In this document: piece by piece, positions 56,693 to 64,000 of the stretch | Layout of the letters: each line of letters begins with the position of its first letter | Position numbering within the stretch: the stretch's first letter is position 1 | NCBI GenBank assembly: GCA_965203305.1 | Contig: OZ241874.1 | Location: 2,976,001-3,040,000, forward strand | DNA: 64,000 nt | Origin: Bin80 sp965203305 | GTDB taxonomy: Bacteria; Bacteroidota; Rhodothermia; Rhodothermales; Bin80 | Reading direction: 5' to 3' | Program-made: the position numbers and the translations under genes | Notes under the pieces: generated by a model | What the model saw: the letters and a program-made list of their open reading frames with translations, nothing else | What the model was told of the DNA's origin: nothing | The model's database searches: none

Positions 56693-58648
56693 TCAGAGAT
56701 TAATTGAGAGTTTCTGCCCCGGACGAATCGTATCGGAACGCAGATTATTCGCAACCTTGATCTGTCGCACGGTAGTTCCGTACCGCTGGGCGATCTTTGT
56801 CAGATTGTCTCCTCGCCGGACGATATAGGTCGTGCGTCCATGAGGAATCTTGAGTCTCTGCCCGCGCTTGATCTTGTCACCTCGAAGTCCATTTGCCCGC
56901 CGGATCGCTCCTATGGTCGTTTCGTATTTGCGTGCAAGTTTGGTCAGCGTATCTCCTCTGCGGACACTGTGGACTTGATACGGCCGCTTTGTTTCTGTGG
57001 AAGCCGCAGACGATGCAGTTCTTCTGCTTGAGGAGCGCGTGGTAGATGTGTTTGCTACCTGTCTGACCGGGGTTCGTCGCCGCGCACTCTCGGCAATTGC
57101 CTTGTCAAACACGATAGGCTTATTAATTCTGCTCCCCCATGCAATGGACCTCGCTCCGGTGCTTTCAAGCGTTGCCACGGTCCTGCCTGCCATGCCGGGG
57201 ATCACCAGCATCTGTCCGGGATGAATCACAGTTCTTCGGAGCCCATTTGCATTTTGAATTGCTTTGACACTCACCCCGTGTCGCTTGGCAATTCGCCCAA
57301 GATTGTCACCCCTGCGTACGCGGTATTCTCCGGGCATAGTTTTTTTCCGGTCGGGCAACCTCTCAAACGCATCGGCAAAACGGGCAGATGTATTCAAGGG
57401 AATCCGCAGGGTATACGGGGTCCGATCCGGTGGCAAAGTTCCGCGCCGGAGCTCTGGATTCAGGTACTTGATTCGATCCGTTGTCGTCCCCACCATGCTG
57501 GCAACGGTTTCCAGTTTCAGAACCCCATTGACTCTGATTTCGTCGTATGCAAATTCGGGCCCGTTTGAGTTTGCGGGCAGTCCAAACTCGGCAGGATTGG
57601 ACATGATAAGTGCGAATGCAATGAACTGGGGAACATAGCCTCTCGTCTCGCGAGGCAGATGACGCATGATGGTCCAGTAGGACGGAGGATTTTCCATCGT
57701 GCCTCTAGAGCGGGAGATCGCTCGTCGAATACAGCGCGGACTGCAGTTGTATCCAGCCAGTGCCAGATGCCAGTCCTGTCCATAGTACTCATAGAGTTCC
57801 TTGAGGTGACGGGCAGCTGCACGCGTTGCCTTGACCGGATCCATGCGCTCATCCACATAACTGTCAATGCGCAATCCCATTCCCCGGCCTGTTGCCGCCA
57901 TAAACTGCCACATTCCCACCGCACTTGCACTGCTTCGCGCAACAGGATTCAGCCCGCTCTCTCCGACCGCAAGATATTTCAGCTCATCTGGAACTCCCTC
58001 TTCCCTAAATACCTGTTCAATCATCGGGAAGTATGTATCTGCCCGCCCCATCCATCGGATGACCGTTTCCCGCCGGTTCTCCAGCAGCCACTGGATTGCC
58101 CCTTCTACCAGACGGTTCTGTGTCATGTGCACAGAGGTCTGCACAGGCTCAATCTTGGGCAATGTGGTTGCTTCCGCCATGGGATTTTCTACCTGAGCCT
58201 GCACATCAAACATGGCATTCCGGAGTGCAAAAACACCCCCATACTCACGACGCTCATTTGGATCCGTGCCAAAAAGATCTTCATGCTCGGCTACAATCGT
58301 CCGGAACAGCTCCCGGAACTGGGTCTCTTCCACAACACTTGACTGATCGGCGAGCACACTCACCTCGGTCATCGCCTTCCCCAGGTAGTATTCAACAGTT
58401 CGCCAGTCTCCGTTCGCCCGGGCTTTTATGATACGGGACTGAAACAGATATGCACGGCTGATCCGATTCATAATCTGCTTCTCGGTCAGGTCCTCTCGCG
58501 GATCTCCGTAGTCTTCCACCACGGAATATCTGTCGTATCCCCGCAAGTCCTCAATCGGAATCGCCTCGGGAGGCATTAACTGCTGTGCAATACAGGGTGT
58601 GCTCAGCAATACTGTTGCCATACATAAAGCCAGAAACTGTGCTTTCAT
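56693..58648 (-). CDS. mltD: Membrane-bound lytic transglycosylase D-like protein with LysM repeats
   Basis: Start at the ATG at 58648 (MKAQFLALCMATVLLSTPCIAQQ), 651 aa with a signal peptide. A helical N-terminal region leads to the SLT domain (~205-330): YFPMIEQVFREEGVPDELKYLAVGESGLNP with the catalytic Glu in GESGLNP, SAVGMWQFM and LALAGYNCSP. A divergent LysM-like segment and three clear LysM repeats follow (YRVRRGDNLGRIA, HSVRRGDTLTKLA, YIVRRGDNLTKIA), each ending in a PGQ/RGQ-L-I motif, joined by a Ser/Thr/Arg-rich linker. It cuts peptidoglycan to 1,6-anhydro-muropeptides during wall turnover. There is no lipobox, so it is periplasmic rather than a lipoprotein. Confidence 0.9.
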   Translation of the reverse strand: MKAQFLALCMATVLLSTPCIAQQLMPPEAIPIEDLRGYDRYSVVEDYGDPREDLTEKQIMNRISRAYLFQSRIIKARANGDWRTVEYYLGKAMTEVSVLADQSSVVEETQFRELFRTIVAEHEDLFGTDPNERREYGGVFALRNAMFDVQAQVENPMAEATTLPKIEPVQTSVHMTQNRLVEGAIQWLLENRRETVIRWMGRADTYFPMIEQVFREEGVPDELKYLAVGESGLNPVARSSASAVGMWQFMAATGRGMGLRIDSYVDERMDPVKATRAAARHLKELYEYYGQDWHLALAGYNCSPRCIRRAISRSRGTMENPPSYWTIMRHLPRETRGYVPQFIAFALIMSNPAEFGLPANSNGPEFAYDEIRVNGVLKLETVASMVGTTTDRIKYLNPELRRGTLPPDRTPYTLRIPLNTSARFADAFERLPDRKKTMPGEYRVRRGDNLGRIAKRHGVSVKAIQNANGLRRTVIHPGQMLVIPGMAGRTVATLESTGARSIAWGSRINKPIVFDKAIAESARRRTPVRQVANTSTTRSSSRRTASSAASTETKRPYQVHSVRRGDTLTKLARKYETTIGAIRRANGLRGDKIKRGQRLKIPHGRTTYIVRRGDNLTKIAQRYGTTVRQIKVANNLRSDTIRPGQKLSINL

Positions 58649-58738
58649 CGGATCATCGGATGTCAGTTGATTTCGACGGAACAAATACACTTAAAGCTTA
58701 TTCTTGCAAATATAACAATAAGTTTTAATTTACGGGAT

Positions 58739-58758
58739 TTACAACATTAATGTTGTAA
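58739..58758. promoter_or_regulatory. Perfect 20-bp palindrome upstream of the transglycosylase gene
   Basis: TTACAACATT followed by AATGTTGTAA is a perfect palindrome about 90 nt upstream of the mltD-like start. Its dyad TACAAC/GTTGTA form resembles operators of winged-helix repressors of the BlaI/MecI type. An AT-rich stretch with TATAAC lies between it and the gene and could be the promoter. The assignment is inference. Confidence 0.5.
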
Positions 58759-58983
58759 TCTGGTTCTACAATCTCATCTACCGCATGCCGGAGATTGGAT
58801 GGCATTCAAGCACCTGACTCCGCGACGAGAGACTTGGATTCATTTTCCGAACGATATACATCTCTCCCTGTGTTTCTGGTGAAAGAACGAGGCACAAACA
58901 CATGGGGTTCAGGCCGAAATAATTGGAATACACCTTCCTGGAGCGTACAAAGAGCCTTCCCGTCAAATATGGCATGGTGCGGT
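58759..58983. other. Region upstream of the IS256-family remnant
   Basis: About 225 bp. Some codons may belong to the worn N-terminal part of the transposase, but no family motif is recognisable and no other feature is seen. Confidence 0.3.
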
Positions 58984-59533
58984 GCCAAGGGCATCCACAA
59001 GGCGATTCGGAAGGTATGCGGCGATTCAGCGGTGCATCTGGCACAAGCAGGAGAATGTGGTCAGCAAGATCGGCTGTGAGCAGGAGCAACAGGCGGTACG
59101 ACGGGAGTTACAGAAGGCCCATGCGCACGAGAGATACCCGGAAGCCAAACGTGCACTGCTGGACATCTGTATGGACTTGGAGAGCAAAGGGTACCCCCGT
59201 GCTGCCAACAGCCTGCGGCAAGGCATGGAGGATACCCTGACACTACACCGGCTTCGGGCGGGACAAGACTTGCGGAAGAAGTTGCGCACAACCAATTACA
59301 TGGAGCACCTGAACAGCTGGACCAAGAAGAGGACCCGGCGGACCAAGCGATGGGTGAACTCCAGCCAGTTCTATCGGTAGGTGGGGATGGCGGTCCTGGA
59401 TGCAGAAAGACGCTTGCAACGAATCCCCTGCCAAGACCAGTTGAAGGACTTGAAACAAGCCCTGTGGGAACATGTACATTCCCCACAACCTGTACACCAA
59501 ACAGAACAAGGGAGCACGCCAAACATCAACTAG
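58984..59533 (+). pseudogene. IS256-family (mutator-type) transposase, 3' remnant
   Basis: The C-terminal half of a mutator-type transposase can be pieced together: AKGIHKAIRKVCGDSAV in one frame, then after a frameshift near 59034 QRCIWHKQENVVSKIG, LTLHRLRAGQDLRKKL, TTNYMEHLNSWTKKRTRRTKRW and SSQFYR, where a TAG at 59378-59380 replaces the expected Trp before VGMAVLDAERRLQ. The final catalytic Glu region (TTNxxEHLNS) is preserved, but the N-terminal DNA-binding part and the first Asp are missing. It ends about 45 bp before the start of the LRR gene, so it may mark an insertion that brought in or disturbed that locus. Confidence 0.75.
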
Positions 59534-59578
59534 TTTTGGCACCCCACCCACAGGCTCTCAAAATGCTAAAACAGACTC

Positions 59579-61211
59579 ATGGCACTCCGAGTTTTCCTTT
59601 TGTTGCTTTTTCTTCCCCTCCCCATCGCGCCTTTATCTTGGGCGCAGGCAGGCAAAATAGATTCCACGCATAAAGCATTAACCGCGCTTTATGTCTCCAC
59701 AAATGGAGATCAGTGGGGTAATAACACCGGCTGGGATACAGGGACGGTTCCTGCGAGTATGAAAGATTTCAACCCGTGGTACGGGTTGAAAGTGTTTGAT
59801 GGGAATTTGATTACGATTGACTTGAACTCTAACGGTCTCGATGGGAAGATCCCCCCGGAACTCGGTAATCTGGCGGATTTGGAATTTCTGCTTTTGAGTC
59901 GAAATCACTTAACAGGCGAAATTCCGTTGGAACTCGTCAGGCTGACGCATCTGCAAACCTTAGGGCTAGGTGAAAATCAATTAACAGGCGAGATTCCGTT
60001 GGAACTCGGCAGGCTGACGCGTCTGCAAAGCTTGGCACTGGATGACAATCAACTGACGGGCAAGATCCCGGACACACTGGGTAACTTGGATAACCTGAGA
60101 AATCTGAGTCTGTACGGCAATCAACTTACAGGCGAGATTCCATTGGAACTCGGCAGGCTGACGCGTCTGCAATTCTTGTGGCTAGATGACAATCAACTGA
60201 CGGGCAAGATCCCGGACACACTGGGTAACTTGGATAACCTGGGAGAGCTGAGTCTGGACTACAATCAACTGACGGGCGAGATTCCTTCGGAACTCGGCAA
60301 CCTGTCAAACCTGGAATGGTTATCGCTAGATGAAAACCAACTGACAGGCGAGATCCCGCCGGAATTCGGCAACTTGTCAAACCTGGAAAATCTGGCCCTG
60401 AAAACTAATCAACTGACGGGGCAGATTCCTTCGGAACTCGGCAATCTTTCAAATCTTGACATCTTGGATCTGAAAGAGAATCCGTTGACGGGCAGGATTC
60501 CTCGCAGTTTCTTGCAACTGAAGAAACTTGGGAGTCTTACTCTCCCTGACGGTGTGTGCACCGCAGGATGATGAGTTTCAGAGATGGCTGAGTGCATTTT
60601 CAGATGTAGATGTTGCTGGATGTGTTGGAATCTCATTTGCAAGTGGTATTGATAATCAGTCCTATCCACATGCACAGACTATTCCACCGCTGATCTTGCC
60701 CGAAGCCATTGCAGGGGTACCACCAGTTACTTATACACTAACTCCTCCTGAATTACTCCAGGGACTAAGGTTTGACGAGGCAACACGTACGATCAGTGGA
60801 ATCCCGACAGAAATCACCCCGCCGGTGATGTTTACCTATACGACGACCGATGCGCAAAATTCACAAGACAGCCTGCGGTTCAGTATTGAGGTATATCCCC
60901 CCGTCTCTGCGGAGCAGGATGCTCCTTTGCCCACGGAGTTTGCAGTCCGCTCCAGTTATCCGAATCCATTCCGGCATTCAACCCGTTTCCGACTTGATCT
61001 GCCTTGGCCTGCTCGCGTAGGAGTGGCGGTACTGGATATGACAGGTCGGCAGGTCTTCACGCAAGTGCCGATTGATCTGCCTGCGGGTTCGGAGCAAGAG
61101 GTCATTCTGCACGGGATGACACTCTCCTCGGGGGTATACCTGTATCATCTGACGGCAGACTCTGCGGAAGGACGGTATGTGCATGGGGGGCATTTCGTGC
61201 GGATCAGATAA
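59579..61211 (+). CDS. Leucine-rich-repeat T9SS surface protein, frameshifted at a GT repeat
   Basis: The first frame (59579-60571) has a signal peptide (MALRVFLLLLFLPLPIAPLSWAQ), a cap with ALYVSTNGDQWGNNTGW, and about nine plant-type 24-residue LRRs (NQLTGEIPxELGxLxxLxxLxLxx). It stops after LTLPDGVCTAG. In the next frame the sequence continues at once as CAPQDDEFQRWLSAF, then a putative Ig-like domain (ISGIPTEITPPVMFTYTTTDA) and a T9SS sorting domain (YPNPFRHSTRFRLDL ... SSGVYLYHLTADS) to 61211. Adding one GT to the GT3 run at 60552-60557 restores DGVCAPQDDEF, so the two halves were one protein of about 544 aa. Possible explanations are phase variation, recent inactivation or a read error. 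Role inferred: surface binding protein. Confidence 0.8.
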
Positions 61212-61302
61212 GGCAGAAATGGGGCTTATCCGGCAAAATACGCAAGTGCGGGAACAGGCCGTGCCACCAAGCGTAGTCTTTTTTGACGAATCCTGACAGG
61301 AA

Positions 61303-62514
61303 ATGAAGTACAACCCGCTACGAAAATCCACGGACCGTGGTCCCACCCCCTTCTTTCACGGCCGCAAACCCATCCTGGACAGCTTTGAGAAAAGGCTGGT
61401 GGACGACAAAGAAAAAAAGGAAGGGACCATCTTTATCGTGCAAGGGCCTCCGGGGATCGGCAAGTCGGCCCTGCTGGACGAATGTCGCAAGAAGGCAAAG
61501 AATAAGAAGTGGGAAGTCCGAAAACTTGTCGTCCCCGCCCTGTGGGATCAGGACGCGATGGCGGAATGCCTAGGGCTGAAGAAAAAAGAGAGCACCACAG
61601 AAAAAACTGTGGAGGGAGGTGGGGAAATTATCGCTGGTGTAGCCAAGATCAAGGGGGGTCTGTCAGGAACGACAAAAAAATCCACCCCGAAGGTCACCCC
61701 GCGCAGCCTGATACAGAAAATAAAGAAACCTCTTCTTTTGATTCTGGACGAGGCCCAGCACCTGGGCGAAGACGGGGGTCCACCCAAAGAACACCTCCAC
61801 GCGGTCAAAGCCCTGCTGACGGAGATTCATAATGGAGAGTTGGGCAAGCCCGTGATCCTGCTCGCGGGCGGGCTGGGGATGACCCATGCAGCATTCAGAG
61901 CACTGGGAATATCCCGGATGGCTGCACAATGTAGATTTGACCTGCAACCACTGAAAAAGGAAGAGGAGAGAGCGGTGGTACAAGACTGGCTCAGTGCGGG
62001 GAAGGCAAAGGGAGACACCACCCCGTGGATCAATGCCATCACCAGAGAGACGTATCTGTGGCCCAGACATGTTGATTCCTATGCACGGAATGCCGCCCAC
62101 TTGGTCAGCGCAAACGATGGGGTGATGACAGAAGAGTTGTTACGTCTCGTCATGGAGAACGGACGGGAAGAACGCCTGGAATACTATGAGAGCCGACTGG
62201 AAGAGATAAAAGATGATCATGTTCTCATACTGGAAGAAATGTTTCATAGTGACCTGGCAAGAAAGGGGCTCAGTGAGGCGGGAATTATACGGTACCTGGG
62301 TAAAGCAGGGTTTGAGAAAGCGGTGTCCAAAGGCGTTCTTCACCGCTACAAGGACTCCTACACAATTCCCATCCCCTCCATGTATGACTACCTGACAGAA
62401 AAAGCCGGCCGGATTCGGGAAGCCAAGTTGCGCGATGAAGAGATCAGGAAACAGGTGCAAGCCAGAGACGATTCCGGCAAAGGGCTGGACCCGGACATGG
62501 GACTGGAACGATAG
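61303..62514 (+). CDS. AAA/STAND-like ATPase of unknown role
   Basis: A 403-aa P-loop ATPase with a basic N-terminus (MKYNPLRKSTDRGPTPFFHGR), Walker A VQGPPGIGKSALLDE (~residues 46-60), Walker B LLLILDEAQHL (~145-155) and a sensor-like AGGLGMTHAAFRALG. The layout resembles AAA+ ORC/ExeA-type or small STAND ATPases. The C-terminal ~150 residues are helical, winged-helix-like (LSEAGIIRYLGKAGFEKAVSKGVL) and end in a charged tail. No partner nuclease or protease is next to it. It sits between an LRR gene and a ruined duplicate of that LRR gene, an accessory context that would suit a defence or regulatory protein, but nothing proves this. Confidence 0.75.
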   Translation: MKYNPLRKSTDRGPTPFFHGRKPILDSFEKRLVDDKEKKEGTIFIVQGPPGIGKSALLDECRKKAKNKKWEVRKLVVPALWDQDAMAECLGLKKKESTTEKTVEGGGEIIAGVAKIKGGLSGTTKKSTPKVTPRSLIQKIKKPLLLILDEAQHLGEDGGPPKEHLHAVKALLTEIHNGELGKPVILLAGGLGMTHAAFRALGISRMAAQCRFDLQPLKKEEERAVVQDWLSAGKAKGDTTPWINAITRETYLWPRHVDSYARNAAHLVSANDGVMTEELLRLVMENGREERLEYYESRLEEIKDDHVLILEEMFHSDLARKGLSEAGIIRYLGKAGFEKAVSKGVLHRYKDSYTIPIPSMYDYLTEKAGRIREAKLRDEEIRKQVQARDDSGKGLDPDMGLER

Positions 62515-62668
62515 TACTCTCTCGCTGCGTCCGTAATCAGGTGTGGGGACAGAGACGGATTTTGCTGGATAAGTCCCGCAGAAATAGTCCCCTTAAATCT
62601 CACGGGCTGAGATAGTTGAACTGCTTCTCTCATTTCCATACCGGCTCGCAAAATGCTGAAGCAGACTC

Positions 62669-63103
62669 ATGGCACTCCGAGATTCCCTTTTGTTGCTTTC
62701 TTCCCCTCCCCATCGCGTCTGCATCTTGGGCGCAAGAGGGCAAAATAGGATTCCACACATAAGGCATTAACCACGCTTTGTGTCTCCACGAATGGAGATC
62801 AATGGAATGATAACACCGGCTGGGATACGGGGACGATCCCTGCGAGTATGGAAGATTTCGACCAGTGATACGGGTTGACGATGTCTGGCGAAAATTTGAT
62901 CAGGATTGATTTGGACTCTACCAATCTCAATGGCAAGATCCCCCGGAACTCGACGGGCCGACGCGTCTAGTTATCTTATGGATACATAATAATCCACTGA
63001 CAGGAAAAATTCCGACCACACTGGGTAACTTGGCGAACCTGAGCTCGCTGAGTCCGGGCCGCAATCACCTTGCGGGCAGGATTCCGCGCACTTTCTTGCA
63101 ACT
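62669..63103 (+). pseudogene. Ruined second copy of the LRR surface-protein gene
   Basis: From 62643 the sequence repeats the start region of the gene at 59579 (same ATGGCACTCCGAG start, LLLL leader, NNTGWDTGT and PASM-x-DF segments), but with several indels, an in-frame TGA where the first copy has TGG (DFDQ* versus NPWY), and most repeats deleted. The last recognisable piece is NHLAGRIPRTFLQL, which corresponds to the final LRR of the intact copy. It is cut exactly where MITE-like copy D begins. The duplication brackets the ATPase gene. Confidence 0.8.
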
Positions 63104-63180
63104 AAGGCTCTTGCAAAAAAATCATGCCACACCAATGGCATCCCCGAAAGCATGGAAAATATCCTTAAAGCGGAAGATTT
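63104..63180. repeat. MITE-like short repeat, copy D (right end missing)
   Basis: It starts AAGGCTCTTGCAAAAA like copy B and keeps the CATGCC...GGCATCCCCGAAAGCAT interior, but has no recognisable right terminus. It overlaps the 3' end of the carboxylase gene, so the last codons of that gene may come from the element. Confidence 0.5.
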
Positions 63181-64000
63181 CCGTGTTTCTTTCTCGGATT
63201 TGTCAGAACCTTGTTTCGGAGCATCTCAAGTCCCGTGATTAAACGATCACGTGTTTCATGGGGGTAGATAACCTCGTCAACATACCCGTGCTCCGCAGCA
63301 ATGTATGGGTTGGAGAACCGTTCTCTGTATTCACGGGTGAACTTTTCCTCAAGTGATACAGCATCTGTCGCACTCTTCAATTCGGAACGATGCAGAATCC
63401 TGACAGCCCCTTTCGCACCCATTACGGCGATTTCTGCGCCGGGCCACGCATAATTCAAGTCTCCGCGTATGTGTTTTGAACTCATGACATCGTAGGCTCC
63501 TCCATACGCTTTTCGGGTGATGACGGTGAGCTTGGGAACCGTTGCTTCACAGAATGCGTAGAGCAGCTTTGCCCCGTGGCGAATAATACCGCGCCACTCC
63601 TGATCCTTCCCGGGCAAAAATCCGGGAACATCCTCCAGCGTGACCAGCGGAATATTGAATGCATCGCAGAATCGAACAAACCGTCCCCCCTTTACAGAAG
63701 CATCAATATCCAGAACCCCTGCTAGGTGAGCGGGCTGATTGGCTACAATTCCCACCGAATGACCTCCGATTCGAGCAAATCCGCAGATCAGGTTTCGGGC
63801 AAAACGGTCATGGATCGGAAAGAAGGAGTCTCTGTCCACCAGGAGGTGAATAATATCGTGCATGTCATAGGGCTTGTTCGGATTCTCCGGGACAAGCTCA
63901 TCCAGATCCGCCGCATTGCCATCGGGAAACTGGAAAGATGAGTGCACCGCAGGCTGTTCCTCACAATTTGGGGGCAGATAGTTCAATACTGATCGAATCT
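63165..64000 (-). CDS. Acyl-CoA (propionyl/methylcrotonyl-type) carboxylase beta subunit, 5' partial
   Basis: The frame is open through the right edge of the window, so the N-terminal half is missing; 278 codons are seen. Markers of the biotin-dependent carboxyltransferase beta subunit: YLPPNCEEQPA, PNKPYDMHDII, GHSVGIVANQP, GGRFVRFCDAFNIPLVTLEDVPGFLPG (oxyanion-hole region), the second site TRKAYGGAYDVM and NYAWPGAEIAVMGAKGAV. The PGFLPGKDQE and RKAYGGAYDVM blocks fit propionyl-CoA carboxylase (PccB) best. It transfers carboxyl from biotin to propionyl-CoA to give methylmalonyl-CoA, a B12-dependent branch that agrees with the B12 receptor nearby. Confidence 0.9.
   Translation of the reverse strand, partial: IRSVLNYLPPNCEEQPAVHSSFQFPDGNAADLDELVPENPNKPYDMHDIIHLLVDRDSFFPIHDRFARNLICGFARIGGHSVGIVANQPAHLAGVLDIDASVKGGRFVRFCDAFNIPLVTLEDVPGFLPGKDQEWRGIIRHGAKLLYAFCEATVPKLTVITRKAYGGAYDVMSSKHIRGDLNYAWPGAEIAVMGAKGAVRILHRSELKSATDAVSLEEKFTREYRERFSNPYIAAEHGYVDEVIYPHETRDRLITGLEMLRNKVLTNPRKKHGNLPL

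Noticed and set aside
1..64000. CRISPR arrays, tRNA and rRNA genes.
   Set aside because: No regularly spaced direct repeats, no cloverleaf with a T-loop consensus and no rRNA-like stretch were seen on either strand.

Overview
The window looks like a chromosome fragment from the Bacteroidota/Rhodothermota side of the FCB group. The evidence is a PorV/PorQ-family outer-membrane protein, several proteins ending in Por-secretion (T9SS) C-terminal sorting domains, a SusC/SusD pair, FG-GAP/ASPIC-UnbV (CRTAC1-type) lipoproteins, a GWxTD-like protein, many starts without a clear Shine-Dalgarno, and an aspartokinase/diaminopimelate-decarboxylase fusion. A Rhodothermales- or Balneolales-like host is an inference; no rRNA is present. 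I see no tRNA and no CRISPR array.

Layout. 1-9.6 kb is a surface/secretion block: the end of an arylsulfotransferase-like T9SS cargo, a PorV/PorQ protein, a 1157-aa secreted protein and a TonB-dependent receptor carrying a one-base frameshift. 10.4-13.7 kb is a housekeeping run on the minus strand (tatA, gatA, sucD, ysxC). 14.2-16.6 kb holds aroA, an MGMT-family gene and a decayed ankyrin gene. 16.7-39.3 kb is a long minus-strand surface region: susC, susD, a small lipoprotein, a double-module FG-GAP/ASPIC lipoprotein, a 1718-aa T9SS surface protein whose signal peptide is preceded by a G10 tract, a second double-module FG-GAP/ASPIC lipoprotein, a single-module CRTAC1 lipoprotein and a GWxTD-like protein. 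These probably form a polymer capture and surface display locus.

39.8-42 kb is a decayed beta-propeller gene split by a 1382-bp TnpB element with 23-bp terminal inverted repeats and an 8-bp target duplication. 42-51.1 kb is core metabolism and information processing: ribBA, yajC, the SRP RNA gene, priA, a GNAT gene, a tiny zinc-ribbon membrane protein, a NUDIX hydrolase, a Kv-like channel and lysAC. 51.2-54.2 kb is a degraded island: remnants of an IetAS-type AAA ATPase/subtilisin pair and a 1.58-kb cassette bounded by a perfect 42-bp inverted repeat around one AT-rich gene. 54.2-58.7 kb has a cobalamin-riboswitch-controlled BtuB-like receptor and a LysM lytic transglycosylase. 59-63.1 kb is accessory: an IS256-family remnant, a leucine-rich-repeat T9SS protein broken at a GT repeat, an AAA-type ATPase, and a second, ruined copy of the LRR gene. 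The window ends inside an acyl-CoA carboxylase beta subunit.

A family of about 97-bp elements with short terminal inverted repeats recurs at 10.35, 15.85, 39.5 and 63.1 kb. Broken genes cluster in accessory parts while long core genes are intact, so most breaks look biological. The single-base lesions in homopolymers should still be checked against reads.
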